A stretch of DNA of 64,000 nucleotides from Parelaphostrongylus tenuis (GCA_019055375.1 JAHQIW010006965.1:248001-312000), one strand, 5' to 3'; counted from the first letter of the stretch, positions 1 to 12,724 are shown. Notes: generated by a model from the letters alone, not told the origin. Program-made: numbers and translations.

Positions 1-58
1 CTATGAAAACAATTGTCTAAAGAACCGTTAGTCTGTTGAATAATGCTTTGATCGTCAG

Positions 59-174
59 GTTCCTATCTATGTACTACTCTACGGTGTGCTAGCAATTTGT
101 GTCGGTTTATGGACACTCGGTTACCGAATTATAAGCACTGTTGGAAGCAAAGTATCCCATATAAACCCAGCGAG
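59..174 (+). CDS. Gene 1 exon (VPIYVLLYG transmembrane segment)
   Basis: The acceptor is CGTCAG before 59 and the donor GTACGA follows 174. The exon is 116 nt, phase 0 in and phase 2 out, the same length as the matching gene 2 exon at 33422-33537. Confidence 0.9.
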
Positions 175-1335
175 GTACGATGATTCTTCACTATGTATGT
201 TGGATTAAAGTTTGATAAATAAACAACTTCTAGTAACGTTCTATTAAGTTGTTGCACACTTTGTTATTTTAGCGGTTTCACTATCGAATTCGGTGCTGCC
301 ATGACGACTTTGATTGCGAGCAAGTTCGGACTACCAATTAGTACTACACAATGTTTGGTAAGTATATATTATATTCTTGTATATATTATAGTGAAAGATA
401 AAAAATACCATTCACATGGGTAGTGTTGTACAGTACGGCAACGTGGCACTGGAATTCACGCTATCATACCTAGTTTCCGACGTCTACCCTCTCCCTTTTC
501 AGAAATGGATGAGTTAACAACAGAGTTTTAGTGTCAAAGTCTATCAACAACTTTTTTCTTCTACAAACACTAGCAGAGGAAACATACGTCTTTAGTCGAA
601 ACAAAAAGCAATATAATTTGTCAATTACTGAGGTTGCTTGATCACTGAAGACGGATCATTAAAGTATCAAAACTAGGAACTTTTGATGTTCGTTCGAATG
701 AGAAAATGAGAGAATAGTGAGTTCTCCTCTTCAAACCGACTTCAATTCAATATCTGTAAAATCATTCAATAGTATTTTTTTCCGATGATTGAGCCAATAT
801 CACGAAATTATTAGAACACTGAATCGACTATTGCTTCGACTTTGAAAGACGAACAAGTGGACAATCGACTCGGATTACCAGCTTTGAAAAGGCGAAAACG
901 TCACTGTTAGCCGAATAAAGTATTATATCAATCTCGTGATATCAGCTTAATCATCAAAGAGAGCACTTTTAAGTCTTGTATTTTTTTGTGGTCAGAATAA
1001 CCATAATGACTGTTCTTATCGAAAAAGTCCCTGATTATCTGAAAAGTATTTACTAATATGTCAGGTCGGCTCAGTGGTGTTTGTTGGAAGTGTAAGAGGA
1101 GGTGAAGGTGTCAATTGGACAGTGTTTAGGAATATCGTCATTACCTGGCTTTCAACGTTACCTGCATCAGGTTGGTCGTAATATTTTCACTACTTTAATA
1201 ATTTTGAGTTGTGCTTTTTTGATACTCTACTCTCCCTTTCTCGTTTGTTATTGTTTCGAAGTGCAAAGCATTCTACGCTATTTTTTAGCATTGATATCGG
1301 CGTTAATCATGTTCCTTCTGAGATTTACGTTGTAG
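59..1335 (+). CDS. PiT/PHO4 family sodium-phosphate symporter, 3' part (gene 1, partial)
   Basis: This is the C-terminal end of an SLC20/PiT transporter, which moves inorganic phosphate with Na+ across the plasma membrane. Four exons are readable: 59-174, 273-357, 1065-1170 and 1289-1335 (stop TAG). The first encodes [18 protein letters not shown], a transmembrane segment. The second carries [13 protein letters not shown] and the PHO4 signature region GLPISTTQC. The third continues VGSVVFVG and [15 protein letters not shown]. The last is a hydrophobic tail ending RFTL. Intron phases (2, 0, 1) match the same exons of gene 2 exactly. The gene lacks its N-terminal half because the window starts inside it. 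The signature STTH reads STTQ here. The family call is secure; orthology to a particular nematode pitr gene cannot be settled from the sequence alone. Confidence 0.9.
273..357 (+). CDS. Gene 1 exon with the C-terminal PHO4 signature
   Basis: The 85-nt exon follows TTATTTTAG and precedes GTAAGT. It encodes [20 protein letters not shown] and then LPISTTQCL. The usual His of STTH is CAA (Gln). It matches gene 2 exon 37031-37115 in length and phase. Confidence 0.92.
820..945 (+). repeat. Dispersed repeat, copy 1 (about 120 bp)
   Basis: The stretch around GACTCGGATTACCAGCTTTG, the GGCGAA block and the CAACCTCGTG-like end matches 2580-2720 with substitutions. It lies inside the intron before gene 1 exon 1065. 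The element type is unknown. Confidence 0.55.
1065..1170 (+). CDS. Gene 1 penultimate exon
   Basis: The exon follows ATGTCAG and precedes GTTGGT; it is 106 nt, phase 0 to phase 1. It encodes [18 protein letters not shown], then [18 protein letters not shown]. It is the intact reference for the altered gene 2 exon at 37255. Confidence 0.9.
1289..1335 (+). CDS. Gene 1 terminal exon
   Basis: The acceptor is TTTTTTAG. The 47-nt exon encodes the last helix ([15 protein letters not shown]) and TAG. Its length and phase are identical to the gene 2 terminal exon. Confidence 0.88.
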
Positions 1336-1610
1336 AAGAACGTGATACAAGCTGAAGTAATGATGTTTTATTACCGCTAACTTCTTCTGCCAACAGGATG
1401 TCAATGCATAGATTTTGGAATGTGTAGGCTTTGAATGCTGTTCAAAGAAATCGTACTGCACTGTCCTTCCTATGAAAGTTCGACTAGATATGACGTTTTG
1501 TTAAATCTGACTACAGTCAACAAATGCAATATTCAAGCGTAAACCTAGCTTTTAGTATTTTATTGCTTGGTGTATGCTGTGCAGTTTTGTATTTCTTGGT
1601 ACTTGTGCAT

Positions 1611-1616
1611 AATAAA
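1611..1616 (+). promoter_or_regulatory. Candidate polyadenylation signal of gene 1
   Basis: AATAAA lies 276 bp past the gene 1 stop. Another copy occurs near 1708, so which is used is uncertain. Confidence 0.35.
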
Positions 1617-1739
1617 TGTGCATGTTCATATAAATATATATATCTATATATAGTGTTTATTGTGCAGTTTTGTATCTTTTGGTAATCTGTATAGCTGTAT
1701 ATGTACATAATAAATGATTATTTGAAAGTTCTACCAACG

Positions 1740-1930
1740 CTCGCACATATATATATATATATACACATGTATATTTATGTATAAATAGACAGATATATAC
1801 ATATATATATATATATGTATATACGAGCATGTATACACATGCATACATATATATATATTCATATACGTTACATATTATATATATATATATATTATATATA
1901 TATATTATATATATATAGATATATATAAGC
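1740..1930. repeat. TA-rich microsatellite
   Basis: Long (TA)n runs interrupted by TATGCA and CATG variants. The short ORFs here are an artefact of the repeat. Just upstream (1560-1710) a phrase around TGCAGTTTTGTAT and ACATAATAAATG occurs twice, suggesting a short local duplication. Confidence 0.9.
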
Positions 1931-2579
1931 TAACTTCAAATATTGAGAGAATCTTGACACTTCTTTTATTTGACTTGTTCTCTTGCATCCATCATATTTG
2001 AAAGCCTCAACTCCTAACTGTGAGTTAGCCTATATTTCAGAAATTTGCCTTTCACTCATAAAATTCGGCCCACACTGTTGATACTGTGAACTATGTTTCG
2101 AGGCTCTTAAACCCTTTTCAGTTTTTTTTCCTGTTTTATGAGATGAACAATAGAACAATGATCACAACAAGCAGATTACCGCTTCGAAGCTGTTTATTGA
2201 TTGATAAATAGATATTAATTTCAATGCGATGATTGTCCATACGTTGGGTTAATCAACGCCTGATTTGATGGTTGAGCTGCAAACGACAACAATTCGTTAT
2301 TTAACCGCTTTGTCAGCAGTGATATGATATTATGACTATGTGTCAGCAATCTTCTTTCTAGAATTAAGTGGATTTTAGAAGCTGATAAAAACAAAATCAT
2401 TTGACCAACGTTGCGACATTTCGTCCTTTTTCAGTGGCGATGATTCGAGTCGATGTCCGCAGTGGTTCGTCAGTGTTGTGGTCTTCTTCTCGTTTAATTC
2501 CAGTTGAACCGTCTTTGATAGAGCACTGTGCAAACGAGAATTTCACTCGGCGATGCACTACATACAGGACGGTTGTTGA

Positions 2580-2720
2580 TGATAGTGGACAACCAGAACG
2601 AACGACTGTGGAGATCGACTTGAATCATCGGCTTTGACAAAGGCGAAGCCATCGCGATTAGGCGAAGAAATTTGTTTTCATCAACCTCGTGCTATGCACT
2701 TACTCAATAAAGAATATGTG
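2580..2720 (+). repeat. Dispersed repeat, copy 2
   Basis: Partner of the copy at 820-945, in the same orientation. The copies share a GATCGACTTGAATCATCGG-like segment, GGCGAAG blocks and TCAACCTCGTG. A 78-codon open frame (2401-2637) runs into it and is probably not a gene. Confidence 0.55.
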
Positions 2721-2871
2721 TTTGATTGATGGATAATGCAGGAGTCAAAGGAATGCTCGATTTTTAATCTTATATTCAAAAATAATAAGGAGTACGCTAA
2801 ACTATATACCTCAGACGAGAGTTAGTTCACATCTCACCCTTTCCCGAGGGAGAAAAGAGTATAGCAGAACA

Positions 2872-2940
2872 AGAGTAGCGATACTACAGTGATTAGCACG
2901 TTCCCAAGAAAGAGTGAGACACGGGCTCAATTCTTGCTTC
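2872..2940 (+). repeat. tRNA-like SINE head, family 2
   Basis: An A-box-like TACAGTGATTAGCACG is followed about 35 bp later by a B-box-like ACGGGCTCAATTC. It resembles the copies at 14.4 and 36.8 kb. It does not fold as an intact tRNA. Confidence 0.45.
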
Positions 2941-3435
2941 AAAATTCTGCGTCTAACTCAACATCTTTGAAGTCTTGGTGCCTCCGTAAATGCTCCCTCA
3001 CGTCTCCGCCACAAGTAATTACCAGATGTTACGAAACAGCAGAACCGTTTTGTGGAAGAACTCTCATATTGAGTTGTTGACCCTTTAGGATAGGAATCTT
3101 GATCGACCGGCCTGAGTCGGACATGCGACCATTCGTATCGTGTTTAGCCGCTTTTTAAGTAGTCAAGTAGTTGATACGGCAATTTATGATTGTTCGTAAT
3201 TTAAGCGAGCTAAAAATTTGAAGTGACTGAAGGAAAAATGAGTTCGAGTGTAGTCGCTAGTTTTTTGCACTTTTGTGTGTAATAGAATTTTCTCCATTAC
3301 CCGACCTCACACATCGTGAACGTTACCAACCACGTTGGCACTTGATTACTTTGATCACGTCCACCGTACACGAATGTCTTTGTCAGTGTGCTTCTATTGC
3401 TGCTTGAAAATTGTCGTGTCCTTTATGAATGATTA

Positions 3436-3759
3436 TTGAGAAGCAGATTCTGGCTCTATTCCTGGAGAGCGTTGTTACGAAAATCACTGGTTTTTATTCA
3501 AGGTACTCAGCACTTTCTGTGTATTGCATGGAGCTTCCCACACAAGGCAGTATTTCTCCAAACTATAAAGGATGAAAGATTGGTATACAAAGAAATCAAG
3601 CGAGGACTGCAGCGAGTATTTGAAAAAAGGCGACTACCACTAAAAATGCACACGCAGTCGTTGGTTCGATTTCATATCTCGGACTCACTTGGTTTCTATC
3701 CATCTGACATTGACAAACTTTTGCCACACTTGGCTGGGAGTACAGTATTAGAGATTTGA
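3436..3759 (+). CDS. Unassigned open frame, 107 codons
   Basis: A single open frame encodes a basic, Trp/Phe-rich N-terminal part and a more acidic end (GFYPSDIDKLLPHLAG). I recognise no domain and see no partner exons. The composition is mildly protein-like, but at this length in AT-rich DNA chance is plausible. It could be an old transposon fragment. Confidence 0.15.
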   Translation: MRSRFWLYSWRALLRKSLVFIQGTQHFLCIAWSFPHKAVFLQTIKDERLVYKEIKRGLQRVFEKRRLPLKMHTQSLVRFHISDSLGFYPSDIDKLLPHLAGSTVLEI

Positions 3760-3812
3760 TACATTATTGAGCCACCAAAGGCTATTGGATATGCCAGACA
3801 TGATTGCAAGTC

Positions 3813-3882
3813 CCAGCCAGGATTTGCACCCGCGTTTCCATGCCGTGGGCGCGTGCTATAACTACGCACCACCAAGCCACTG
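3813..3882 (-). repeat. tRNA-like SINE head, family 2
   Basis: On the - strand an A-box-like TTGGTGGTGCGTAGTTATAG and a B-box-like GGTGCAAATCC flank an insert. This fits the family-2 heads but the promoter boxes are decayed. Confidence 0.4.
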
Positions 3883-6800
3883 CTCTTTCTTCGATATAAA
3901 CTGCCTTAAAGGACTTAATCGATAAGCACATTTCCGCACTAAAAACAGTTCAGTTGATAGCTGTTAAAACCCAGGCTGGGGTCGAGTGTCTTGCATACCG
4001 CTTCACTTATAAATACCTGGTAGGAAATTTTGCCATTGTGCAGTCTCATTGATTCTGATGGAGTGGCACATCTGAGGAATCTATCACCAGGCCTCATCAA
4101 TGCAATGGCTCCGCATTCGTGGCCGTGATTTCTCAGAATTTGATTTTACAAATGAGGAAAAATCAGAATTAATATCTCATTGAATAGAAGGTAAGGAAAC
4201 AAGCATCGACAAAGAACTCGTAGATTGACTGTTGCTAATCGTCTGCAAGTACTTTAGGCAAGGCATCTTTAACAAAAAAAAGATAGAATTATCAAGCAAG
4301 CAGTCCTCTGAAAATGGTTATAAATGTTCCACTGTGAGTTGTGAAAGCCACAATATTGCCTGTCAAAGCATCTCCTCAAGAGTGTCTAGTAGCACGCACA
4401 AGAACGTCAGGAGAAAACCTAAATCGAGCGGTCACTGTCTGCATATCCACATTCTTCATGTAGCTGGAAAAACGGCTTAATCGGGAAAAGATAAAGAGGA
4501 AGCGTGTGTATTGAAAAGAAGGCGAAAGCATCACCGTTGGAGTGGTCTTTAACCCCTGAGAAACCACTGTGGAAAAAAAGATTTTCTCTACTCGTTCATA
4601 TGCTTTTGGCTTGGATATACGTGTCTTGCATAGAGAAAAACTCTGGCTTACTATGCGCTCATATTGAATCTGGCAATGACTCATTTGTAATGAATTGTAC
4701 AATGGATATCACAACAGAAATTTCTAGTTTTTCCTAGTTTTATGCAAGACCCAAAAGTCATCACAGTGAATAAAATTTGGAGAACAATGTGCAATTTATC
4801 AAAAATATTGATGCGTGCTGCATGCGATATTAGATCTATAACTCTCACTATAATTAAATTCATATCACTTATTCGTCTAATTCCAATTATTTGGTGCATG
4901 TAAGAAACTTGAGAACTTATGGACTGTGGAAGAATTCTGAGTGGCGATGGACAATCGTGTTTAGGTGAAAGGCTTGGAGCATCGGCCTTGTGCAAACTAC
5001 TGATCAGAAATAACTGTCTCCATAAAAGTATTCTCGGTACTTTTCCCCGACACTCTGTTATTATTCGACAGCTCAAATATCGCAAGTTCAAAGGGTGTGT
5101 TTTATTTTTTTAAATTGATTTATATTCTATTGCAAAGGTAAGGGAGAATTTTATTTTACAGTCGAGCATCTTTCGCTGGGCAGAACTCATTCAAACTTCA
5201 ATAGCCATTCGATAGCACAAATCTCAAAAGTTTCAACGATATGCTTGGTTTTTGCAAAGAATGTTTTAGTGCGCTGCTACAGCTAAAACATTATTGAGTT
5301 TCACACTCGCCGCCGTGTCAACTGTACAGCACAATTCACACGTGATACGATGCGCGCCGGGTGCAAAGCGCAATATACTTGTAGCTGCAACAAGTCACTT
5401 AGAAGACTATTTTTAAAAATCAAGCTTATTGCTGAACTTGTTTAGGTTTGCGCTATCGTATTGGTAGAAAATTTTAGAGGACGCTCGTTTCCAGCGAAAA
5501 GTACGCAAATGCGTAACACAAATTATTCTTGTTGCTACAATTCGCTAAAAGGCTTTTTTTTAAGGGCAAGCGCACCATTGAAATTCTCGAGAATTAAACT
5601 ATCGACTGGTTGTTGATCGGCAATGGTTCGATATCGATGTTACGACATGCAACCACATGCCGATAAAGGTGTGCGAGCCACATATGAAACGGAATTTTAC
5701 CTTCGGTGTTAAAGCCAATAGAAAAATTTTTTGGGAGAAATCTAAAAGCATTCTTCAATTTCATGAGACTTGTGCCATCGAACGTTCATTGAAATTTTGA
5801 ATAAAAAGCTGTCTCCAGCCAAAAGTGCTTGGATATAAAATGTTATTTTTACTATAGCTGCTAAATGTAGAAGCCGTTTGAAAAACAAAATGTACCGTTA
5901 GAATTTTCGAGACTTAAGCTATCGAATGATTACTAAAATGTCAAAAAAGAACAAAAAGTACGTCTTTTCGAATATGGATGCTGATGGAGATTATACCGTA
6001 ACTCCGCAATGATGTATGCTTTCTCTTCTTACACTTTCTCCGGCTATATACTACAACTATATCCACTTAGACCTTTATTAGAGGTGTTTAGTTGTAGAAG
6101 ATGTGCTTTCAAGCTACATTCTAAGGCAGTGATGCAAATGCAGAATAAAGGTTGAAAATTCGTTCATTTCTTTGCAAGAATGTCGTATTAACGCTGAAAA
6201 TTGAAGGATTCTAAGAGAAGTAACCATTCTCCTTATCAAAAAACCTTTATAGAGAGTTCATTCGTGATATCCCATTTTTTATGTAACGATAATATAACTC
6301 CGACATATAAACTATACCTATATTACCCATAAATCACCCGTGACATCGAAACGAAGGTGGAACATCTTAGGCGTGAAATCCTATCTTCTTTTCGCTCTTA
6401 CAGCGTTCTGTGACAACCTTTCAAAAAACCAACTACATCGTCGAAATTCTCGAGATATGGGCTATCTCATAAATAATATAACTGTGAAGAGTCACATCAA
6501 AGCCCCAGCCGAGCAATTGAAGCAAACTGAGGGTGAAACATGATCTTATTTTGGATGCTACAACGTAACAAAGAGACTTTGTTAGAAATCAAACACTTAG
6601 TTGAAATTGCAGAAATTTAAGCTTTCAAGTGACTTCAGATTTCTAAAAAAATCTTTGTCTAGCGAAAAAAAGCTTTTAAATGTTCGTGTATCATATTTGG
6701 TACACGTGGTACCTTAAGGATTGAGTATGCTTGACACCTCGAGATCCTTCGATTATATGGTTTTTCGTTGTTTAACGCTTGTCACAAGTATCGAAATAAT

Positions 6801-9030
6801 TTGATTTGAACAGGATGACAGGGTGGTGTATTTTAACCGAGCACTCAGAAAAAAGGGCTAACGTGGATACGTCCGAAGGAGAGGAACAATTTGAAAATTT
6901 TTACCTGTGTTAACTCTCAAGGATAAAGGACACCATCATAGGATTTCGGAGATCATAAGAGTTAGAGGCTTTATAAGTTCGAAAATCGCCTGACAGGAAC
7001 TGCTAGCAGTAGTTTTTGAAGATTTTCAAGTGCACACAGAAAGGAGCAGGGACGTGATGATTAGACATTTTTGAGAACATCTTGGATGAAAGAGTTATGG
7101 TGATAACTTTCACTAAAAGAGCATGATCCATTTTAACACTCGTGAACGGCAGCTCAGGCATATGACTAAATAGTCTTATAAAATAGTAGGTACGCAATTT
7201 TTACACTGTTGCTTGATCCAAAACATATTAATATTATTATTAATATATTATTTAGTAAAGTGTCAAAATCATGCAAAAGCTCAGCGTAATAGCTCCTTTG
7301 TAGATCAATAAATGATGGATAAATACGGCAACCATCTCTATGAGGTTCTAAACAGTCAGTTTCTGGTAAATTATTTCTGAAAAAAGCAGAAAAGTATATC
7401 AATAAAAAGTCATCGTTGTTACACTAGTGCGAGGCTACTGAGTGGAATCTGTCGATACCACAATGTTCGACAATGAGTGCTGTGGTACAATGTACCGCAG
7501 AGTTTCAAGATTTTCAATCAAAACTTCCGTTTGTCCAGTGGTCTTCCAAATATTGCAAATTTTCCTCATCAGACTAGTGGTTCGCTTCCATTCCAAGTAG
7601 AAGAGCAGCTAACGAATGCTCGGAATAAAACGAAGTTATTTCTGCACTTTGTCGAATTTAGCTTTTTTCTATTCTTAGCCCAATCTTTGAGGTATAGTGT
7701 AATTTCAAAGACACTCTAAGGCATTTCAACACATTCAGTACCGTCTTAAAAGTACAGTGTAATTTCAAAGACATCAAAAGACTTTTCAACGCATTCTCGT
7801 CTGAGCGAGTTTCTTTTCGATAACTAGTCATCAATTTTCGATAGTTACAAAATCAGTGGTAGACTTAATGAAGATGCTTTGCTCAGAATGTACGTATAAC
7901 TGCTTTAATATTGCTCTACTCTGAAGTCAAAACACTTTTGTAAATCTTAATCTCTAAAATTGATATTTCCAAAAAAATTCTCAAACAAACTTGATTTTTT
8001 CTAAAATGGTACCGCAAGTGAAGCTACAATAATCGACGATATTGTGGGGAAACTATTATGTCCTGCTCTACGACATCCCACTTGTTTGATCATTTCTTGT
8101 TTGAAATGCTGGAGGCTACAAAGAAGAGCGAAGAAAGCACGATTCTTGAGCTGGGATAAACAGACGATCTTCCTTGAAAAACTGAAGAGCTCATAGGCAC
8201 AGGTATATGACTTTACATAGTTTTTCATTGTCAGATGGTTTGAAAATGGAAGTAAAAAGTTCTATTTTTCCTGTACATTTTCTAGCTCTTTCTCTCAGCT
8301 CTTTCATGTTTTCTTCAATTCTTTTCTGCAAAATTATATAGCAATGAAAAGTTCTGCTGTGCTTTGACGCTCCGTAGCTGAATTGTAATACAATTGGATT
8401 TTTGTAACAAATTCTGAAGATAAGATTTCTGGAGGTCAGAACGGCATTTGCTAACAAATCTGCTCTAACGAACTGAAAATCGGATGTATGCAGGATAAAT
8501 GGCTAGGAATATTGAGTGGCTAGGAAAAACAGAAGTGCAGAAAGTGTTGATGAGTACACAGAAAAAGTGCCGGTTGGAAAAATTATCGTGGTAGTTTCGA
8601 TTATAAGAATGATGAAAATAACACACCTTTTGATGCAGCTGAAGTCTCCAATTCGAAGGCGTGGGTGGAAGCAAATGTTTGCATATGCCCGCAAGACGAC
8701 TTCTTTCCAAGATTTTTGGATGCCTTAAAACGCCTTAGAAAGATGTGGAATTTGAAAAACTTGGAAAAGAGATGCCTCAGAATTAGCAACACGTCGTATT
8801 ACCAGCGCTGCAAAGTTTGAACGACCTCGGCTACAAAATTCAGTCTCATTTTATACCTGCTGGACTTCTAGCCTAGTTAGCGAGCAATAATCTTTCGAGC
8901 ATCTGACAACCTGTGGTACAAGATGTGCCTCAGAGACAATAAAAAAGTTGGCGAATCTAAGGACGCCTTCAACGGCTTCATCAGTCCAGAAACTCCAGGG
9001 GTTTATGACATTGGAATATATAAACCTGTG

Positions 9031-9745
9031 TCTTCTTGACGAATTCCTCATATGCTGAGACATGCCACTATAGTACAATTTGAAAATCTGCATAGCTTTG
9101 AAGTTAAGTACTAAAGTTCATTATGAACTGGGCTTGGCTACTCGAGGTGCCAATGACTAATCTGTGCATTGAAATCAATGCACGCAATAGTTCTTGTGTT
9201 AATGCACAGATTGGCCAGATCACTTGAATCATGTATACTAGATGACAATTATCTGATCTGAATCTTTCAAAGAATAAAGAATTGCAGCCGTATAGAGACC
9301 GACAGGTGTGTGTATTATCGTCGTAGTCTCCCTTCTCTGCGAAGATATCAAATACAAAACACGATGGTCTTTGTATTTCTCCTGTTTCTTCTTGACGAAT
9401 TCCTCTATATGCTTGGACATGCCACTTTGGTACAATTTGAAAATTTGCATAGCTTTGAAGTACTAAATTTCACTATGAACTAGACTTGGCTGCTCGAGGT
9501 GCCAATGACTAATCTGTGCATTGAAATCAGTGCACACAATAATTCATGTGTTAATGCACAGATTGACCAGATTATTTCAATCATGTATACTAGATGACAG
9601 TTATCTGATCTAGATGCATTTGAAGACTAAAGAATTACAGCCGTATAGAGACTGTCAGGTGTGTGTTCAGATCGTCATAGTCTCCCTACTCTGCGAAGAA
9701 TCCGAATAAAAAACACGATGTTCTTTGTGTTTCTCCTTGTGCAAA
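9031..9745. repeat. Tandem duplication, two units of about 356 bp
   Basis: CTTGACGAATTCCTC begins at 9035 and again at 9391, and the following about 350 bp match closely, including GTATACTAGATGACA and GCCGTATAGAGAC. Each unit contains an inverted pair AATCTGTGCATT / AATGCACAGATT about 45 bp apart. The units differ by scattered substitutions and small indels, so the duplication is not recent. No coding capacity is visible. Confidence 0.85.
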
Positions 9746-11285
9746 CATTGATCATTTAGCGATAAATCAAGGAATGCGACAAAGTGAGAAATGACATACT
9801 GCAGTGGTTCCTGTTCGGACTACTCCAAGGTCAACAAAAGGTGCAGTTAAAAGGAATTCTTGGCAAATGATCAACGCATCATTTGATGTACAGGTAAAAG
9901 GGCATTTGTGTGGAGTTTTACGTCAACTAACTCACAGCTCCAGACATAATTTCGAAGAGATCGAAATAGCTCCCAAATACGCTGAAATGATTTTTTCAAT
10001 ATTATTCAAAATAAAACTTCCTATGAAAGTGTGGTGATACATGAGATATGAATTTCCAGATCAGTCAAGAAAGGTCTCTTTGTGATGTGCAATTTTGGCC
10101 GTTTAGGAGCGAACAGCGCAATAGTAAAGACGCGAATTCATAAGTGCAATGATCTAGTTCAACCACGTGTACAACCAAACAAGGCTCTCATTCATCATAG
10201 GTAGAGAAATTAGTGCGACGCTTGTCTGGTAAGTTTGCTTGATCTGCATCTGCGCACTTCCTTTACTGAAGACTTGACTCGCCGTAACAAGGCTATTACT
10301 CGACCAGCGTTTGAGGGTGTTATCAGATGGCGAAGTTTGAAAAGGCAGGGAAACCCCGATTGCTATCGTAAGTGATGAATGTACGAAAATGAGTAAAATG
10401 AAAGATGAGGAAGGATCCGCACATTTTGTAATATCGACGGTATAAATTGGGAAAATTGAGAATTTCCGTGCTTGTGATCCACAAGATTCACTTAGACCGA
10501 GAGCTGCAGTATTCACCTTGAATCACCGTCTATATACATCACAGTCATTATATTTGACAGATTTTTTTCTTGCTCACTCTCCAAGCATAACACTGTGGTT
10601 TGTGGGTACATTAATGAATTTGCGAACGGATTATTTCTCGGTAATCTCGACTCTCTGAAGTCGCGTGGACTTGAAGAGCTTAAAATGATTGATCTCGCGG
10701 CCAGAATACTTGCTTTCAACGTTCACTCGAAAATCAAACCAAAACAAACAACATGCTATTGTGGCATCGGTCAACATTCCAGACTGAGCTCTACCAATGT
10801 TTCGCCTACTCATGTTTTATTATCCTCCTCAGTATGGCCAATTGAATAATCAAAATGTTAATTTACTATGGAGTGAATCAATTTATTGTGTTACTTACGT
10901 GCCAACTTGGATACTTGGACGGCTCGTCTTCAATTGTAGCGCGGGTCCCACATAGTTTTCATTCATTTCTCGCTCGTGCAACTGTCGCCCAAGATCGTGG
11001 TCTGCTTTGAACGTGCTGACGTACGAGAGGCCTACTCCATGAATCCAAACTCATTGTCATGTGCGGATGTAGGATGGAGATTGTCTCACGCATAACAATC
11101 TCAGGTGAAAGTGGAAATTCTCCTTTTGATCATCGCTACGGTATTCTTTTCATTTTTTCATTCAATTTGGTCGCTTTCGTCTCACAACTTTTTCGCTGCG
11201 CTGATCCCAGTACCCAATAATCAATTCAGATTTCGTTTTCTTTTTGAATGTCGTGGAATGTTGGTTCCATGTCACATCTCATTGT
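9746..11285. other. Intergenic, no gene recognised
   Basis: Several 60-120-codon frames occur on both strands around 10154-10850. The longest (10154-10516, - strand) has a Ser/Thr-rich, partly hydrophobic translation with no motif I recognise. Overlapping frames on both strands and lack of a consistent splice chain argue against a gene. Confidence 0.5.
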
Positions 11286-11286
11286 A

Positions 11287-11440
11287 AACTCGAGCATAGC
11301 CTGGCTGTGGCATTCCCTGCACAGTCGCTGTTGAATACCGGAGTGTTGAAGCTGTAGATCAGCTCCGCGTTGTGCGGCGCCGTGACGAGCATCACAACCA
11401 CTCGATCAGACCCTCTCCTAACCCACCCCTTAGAGTACGC
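11287..11440 (-). repeat. tRNA-derived SINE, family 3
   Basis: On the - strand this ends in AGGCTATG and starts in a tRNA A-box-like segment whose complement is seen as GACGAGCATCACAACCACTC. It matches the opposite-strand copy at 40882-41070 at both ends (GCCTGGCTGTGGC and GAGCATCACAACCACT). Confidence 0.6.
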
Positions 11441-12724
11441 TGTTACGTAAAAATTATAGAATTTAGGCTATAGGTGAAGGATATAGTCCCTTATTATTTT
11501 TTATGTTTATTATGAACATTTTCTCAAAGCTTTTTCCAAATGTATTATTATTTATCTTACAATATCTTAGGTCCGGCTCTTTTAAGCATGATGTGCACCA
11601 TTTCAAAACTTTTACAAGTAACTTCTCAATGTCATTGTACTTGGTGAACTTACGCTGTACCCTCCTCTACAGTTATTAAACCTTGTAGCGAAATGATCTT
11701 ACAAGTCATGGGTGAACAGTCGCAGAGTTCAACTAGCTACACTTGACTTACAAGGATCGGAGTTGACTATAGATGTTGCTTCCGTCAAAAAACGTACAGC
11801 AACATAATCGTTCCCTAGCCAAGACATTGTTTTTTAATAAAATAGACGTTGATAGACGGACGACTTTGCTTTCTCAAATGCCGCTGATGAGCTGATGAAT
11901 GGTTGTTTACCATGACTAACATTTCGCCGGCCTCGCCTTCTTCATAACCCTCAAAGGTTAACGCATTGCTGTCTTTTCCAGTGAAAATTCACCTATAATG
12001 ATTAATGGAGCATAAGATTTAACCTTCGAAAAAGTATAATGACAAATAAAGCATAGATTTTAACCTCAAAAAAGTTATGGCTTTTCAATTGGATAGCGTA
12101 TGTATTGACAAGCTGTTTTCGCTCATCAAGGACATTTTGTGACAACAAATCAATTTCTTTCATCGATTTTTCCTGGATAATTGTCGAATGACCAAAACAA
12201 CCTGGGAATAATAATGAGGCCGAGGTTCAAAGTGTAAAAGGGCAGAAGCATCTTATGTGAACTGATCCTTAAGAGAGGCATTAAACATTCCCCTCATTCA
12301 AAAATTGGGTTGATTTCATATTGTTAGGCCGGTTTCAAATTCCAATTCCAAAAGGGTAGTAGGCCTGGCTGGAATCGAAGACTCCGATCTTGTCAAATTA
12401 CAGGCAACTCAAATCAGTGCACCACACATGCCCACTTCTAGCAATTCTGCCTCTCAATGGTCCAACCATTTTGGTAATGATATGAATGGAATAAGTGAGG
12501 AACTGACAGTTCTGCGATTGTTTTAATTTATGCAAAATAGATCTACATGGAATGCTGTTATTGGTTTTCACTGGAATCTTTGAGAAAAACATTTTCAAGT
12601 GGGATCAAGAAAGGGTCGGCTCTTTCACTATGCCTAATTTGACTCGTATCATTTTTTTTTACTGTGCACGTCTCGGATTTTCAGCATGCAATTGCTCCAA
12701 CATTGTAGAAATGCTGACTGATCA

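Larger units (their letters stand above)
1960..9030. other. Intergenic region without a supportable gene
   Basis: Between gene 1 and the 9-kb tandem repeat I see no exon chain. It contains two tRNA-like SINE pieces (about 2872-2940 + and 3813-3882 -), the second copy of a 120-bp repeat (2580-2720), and a piece at 4500-4640 resembling the repeat at 32.4 and 49.4 kb. One unassigned ORF (3436-3759) is listed separately. A short local duplication lies at 7690-7800, where TGTAATTTCAAAGACA occurs twice about 63 bp apart. Confidence 0.6.

Noticed and set aside
1740..1930. Replication origin or promoter in the TA-rich block
   Set aside because: It is a plain microsatellite with no other supporting signal.
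2401..2637. 78-codon frame as an exon of a gene
   Set aside because: Its 3' part lies in a sequence that repeats at 820-945, and no splice partner is visible.
8465..8792. Protein-coding gene suggested by open frames on both strands
   Set aside because: Three short frames overlap on opposite strands with no motif and no splice structure.
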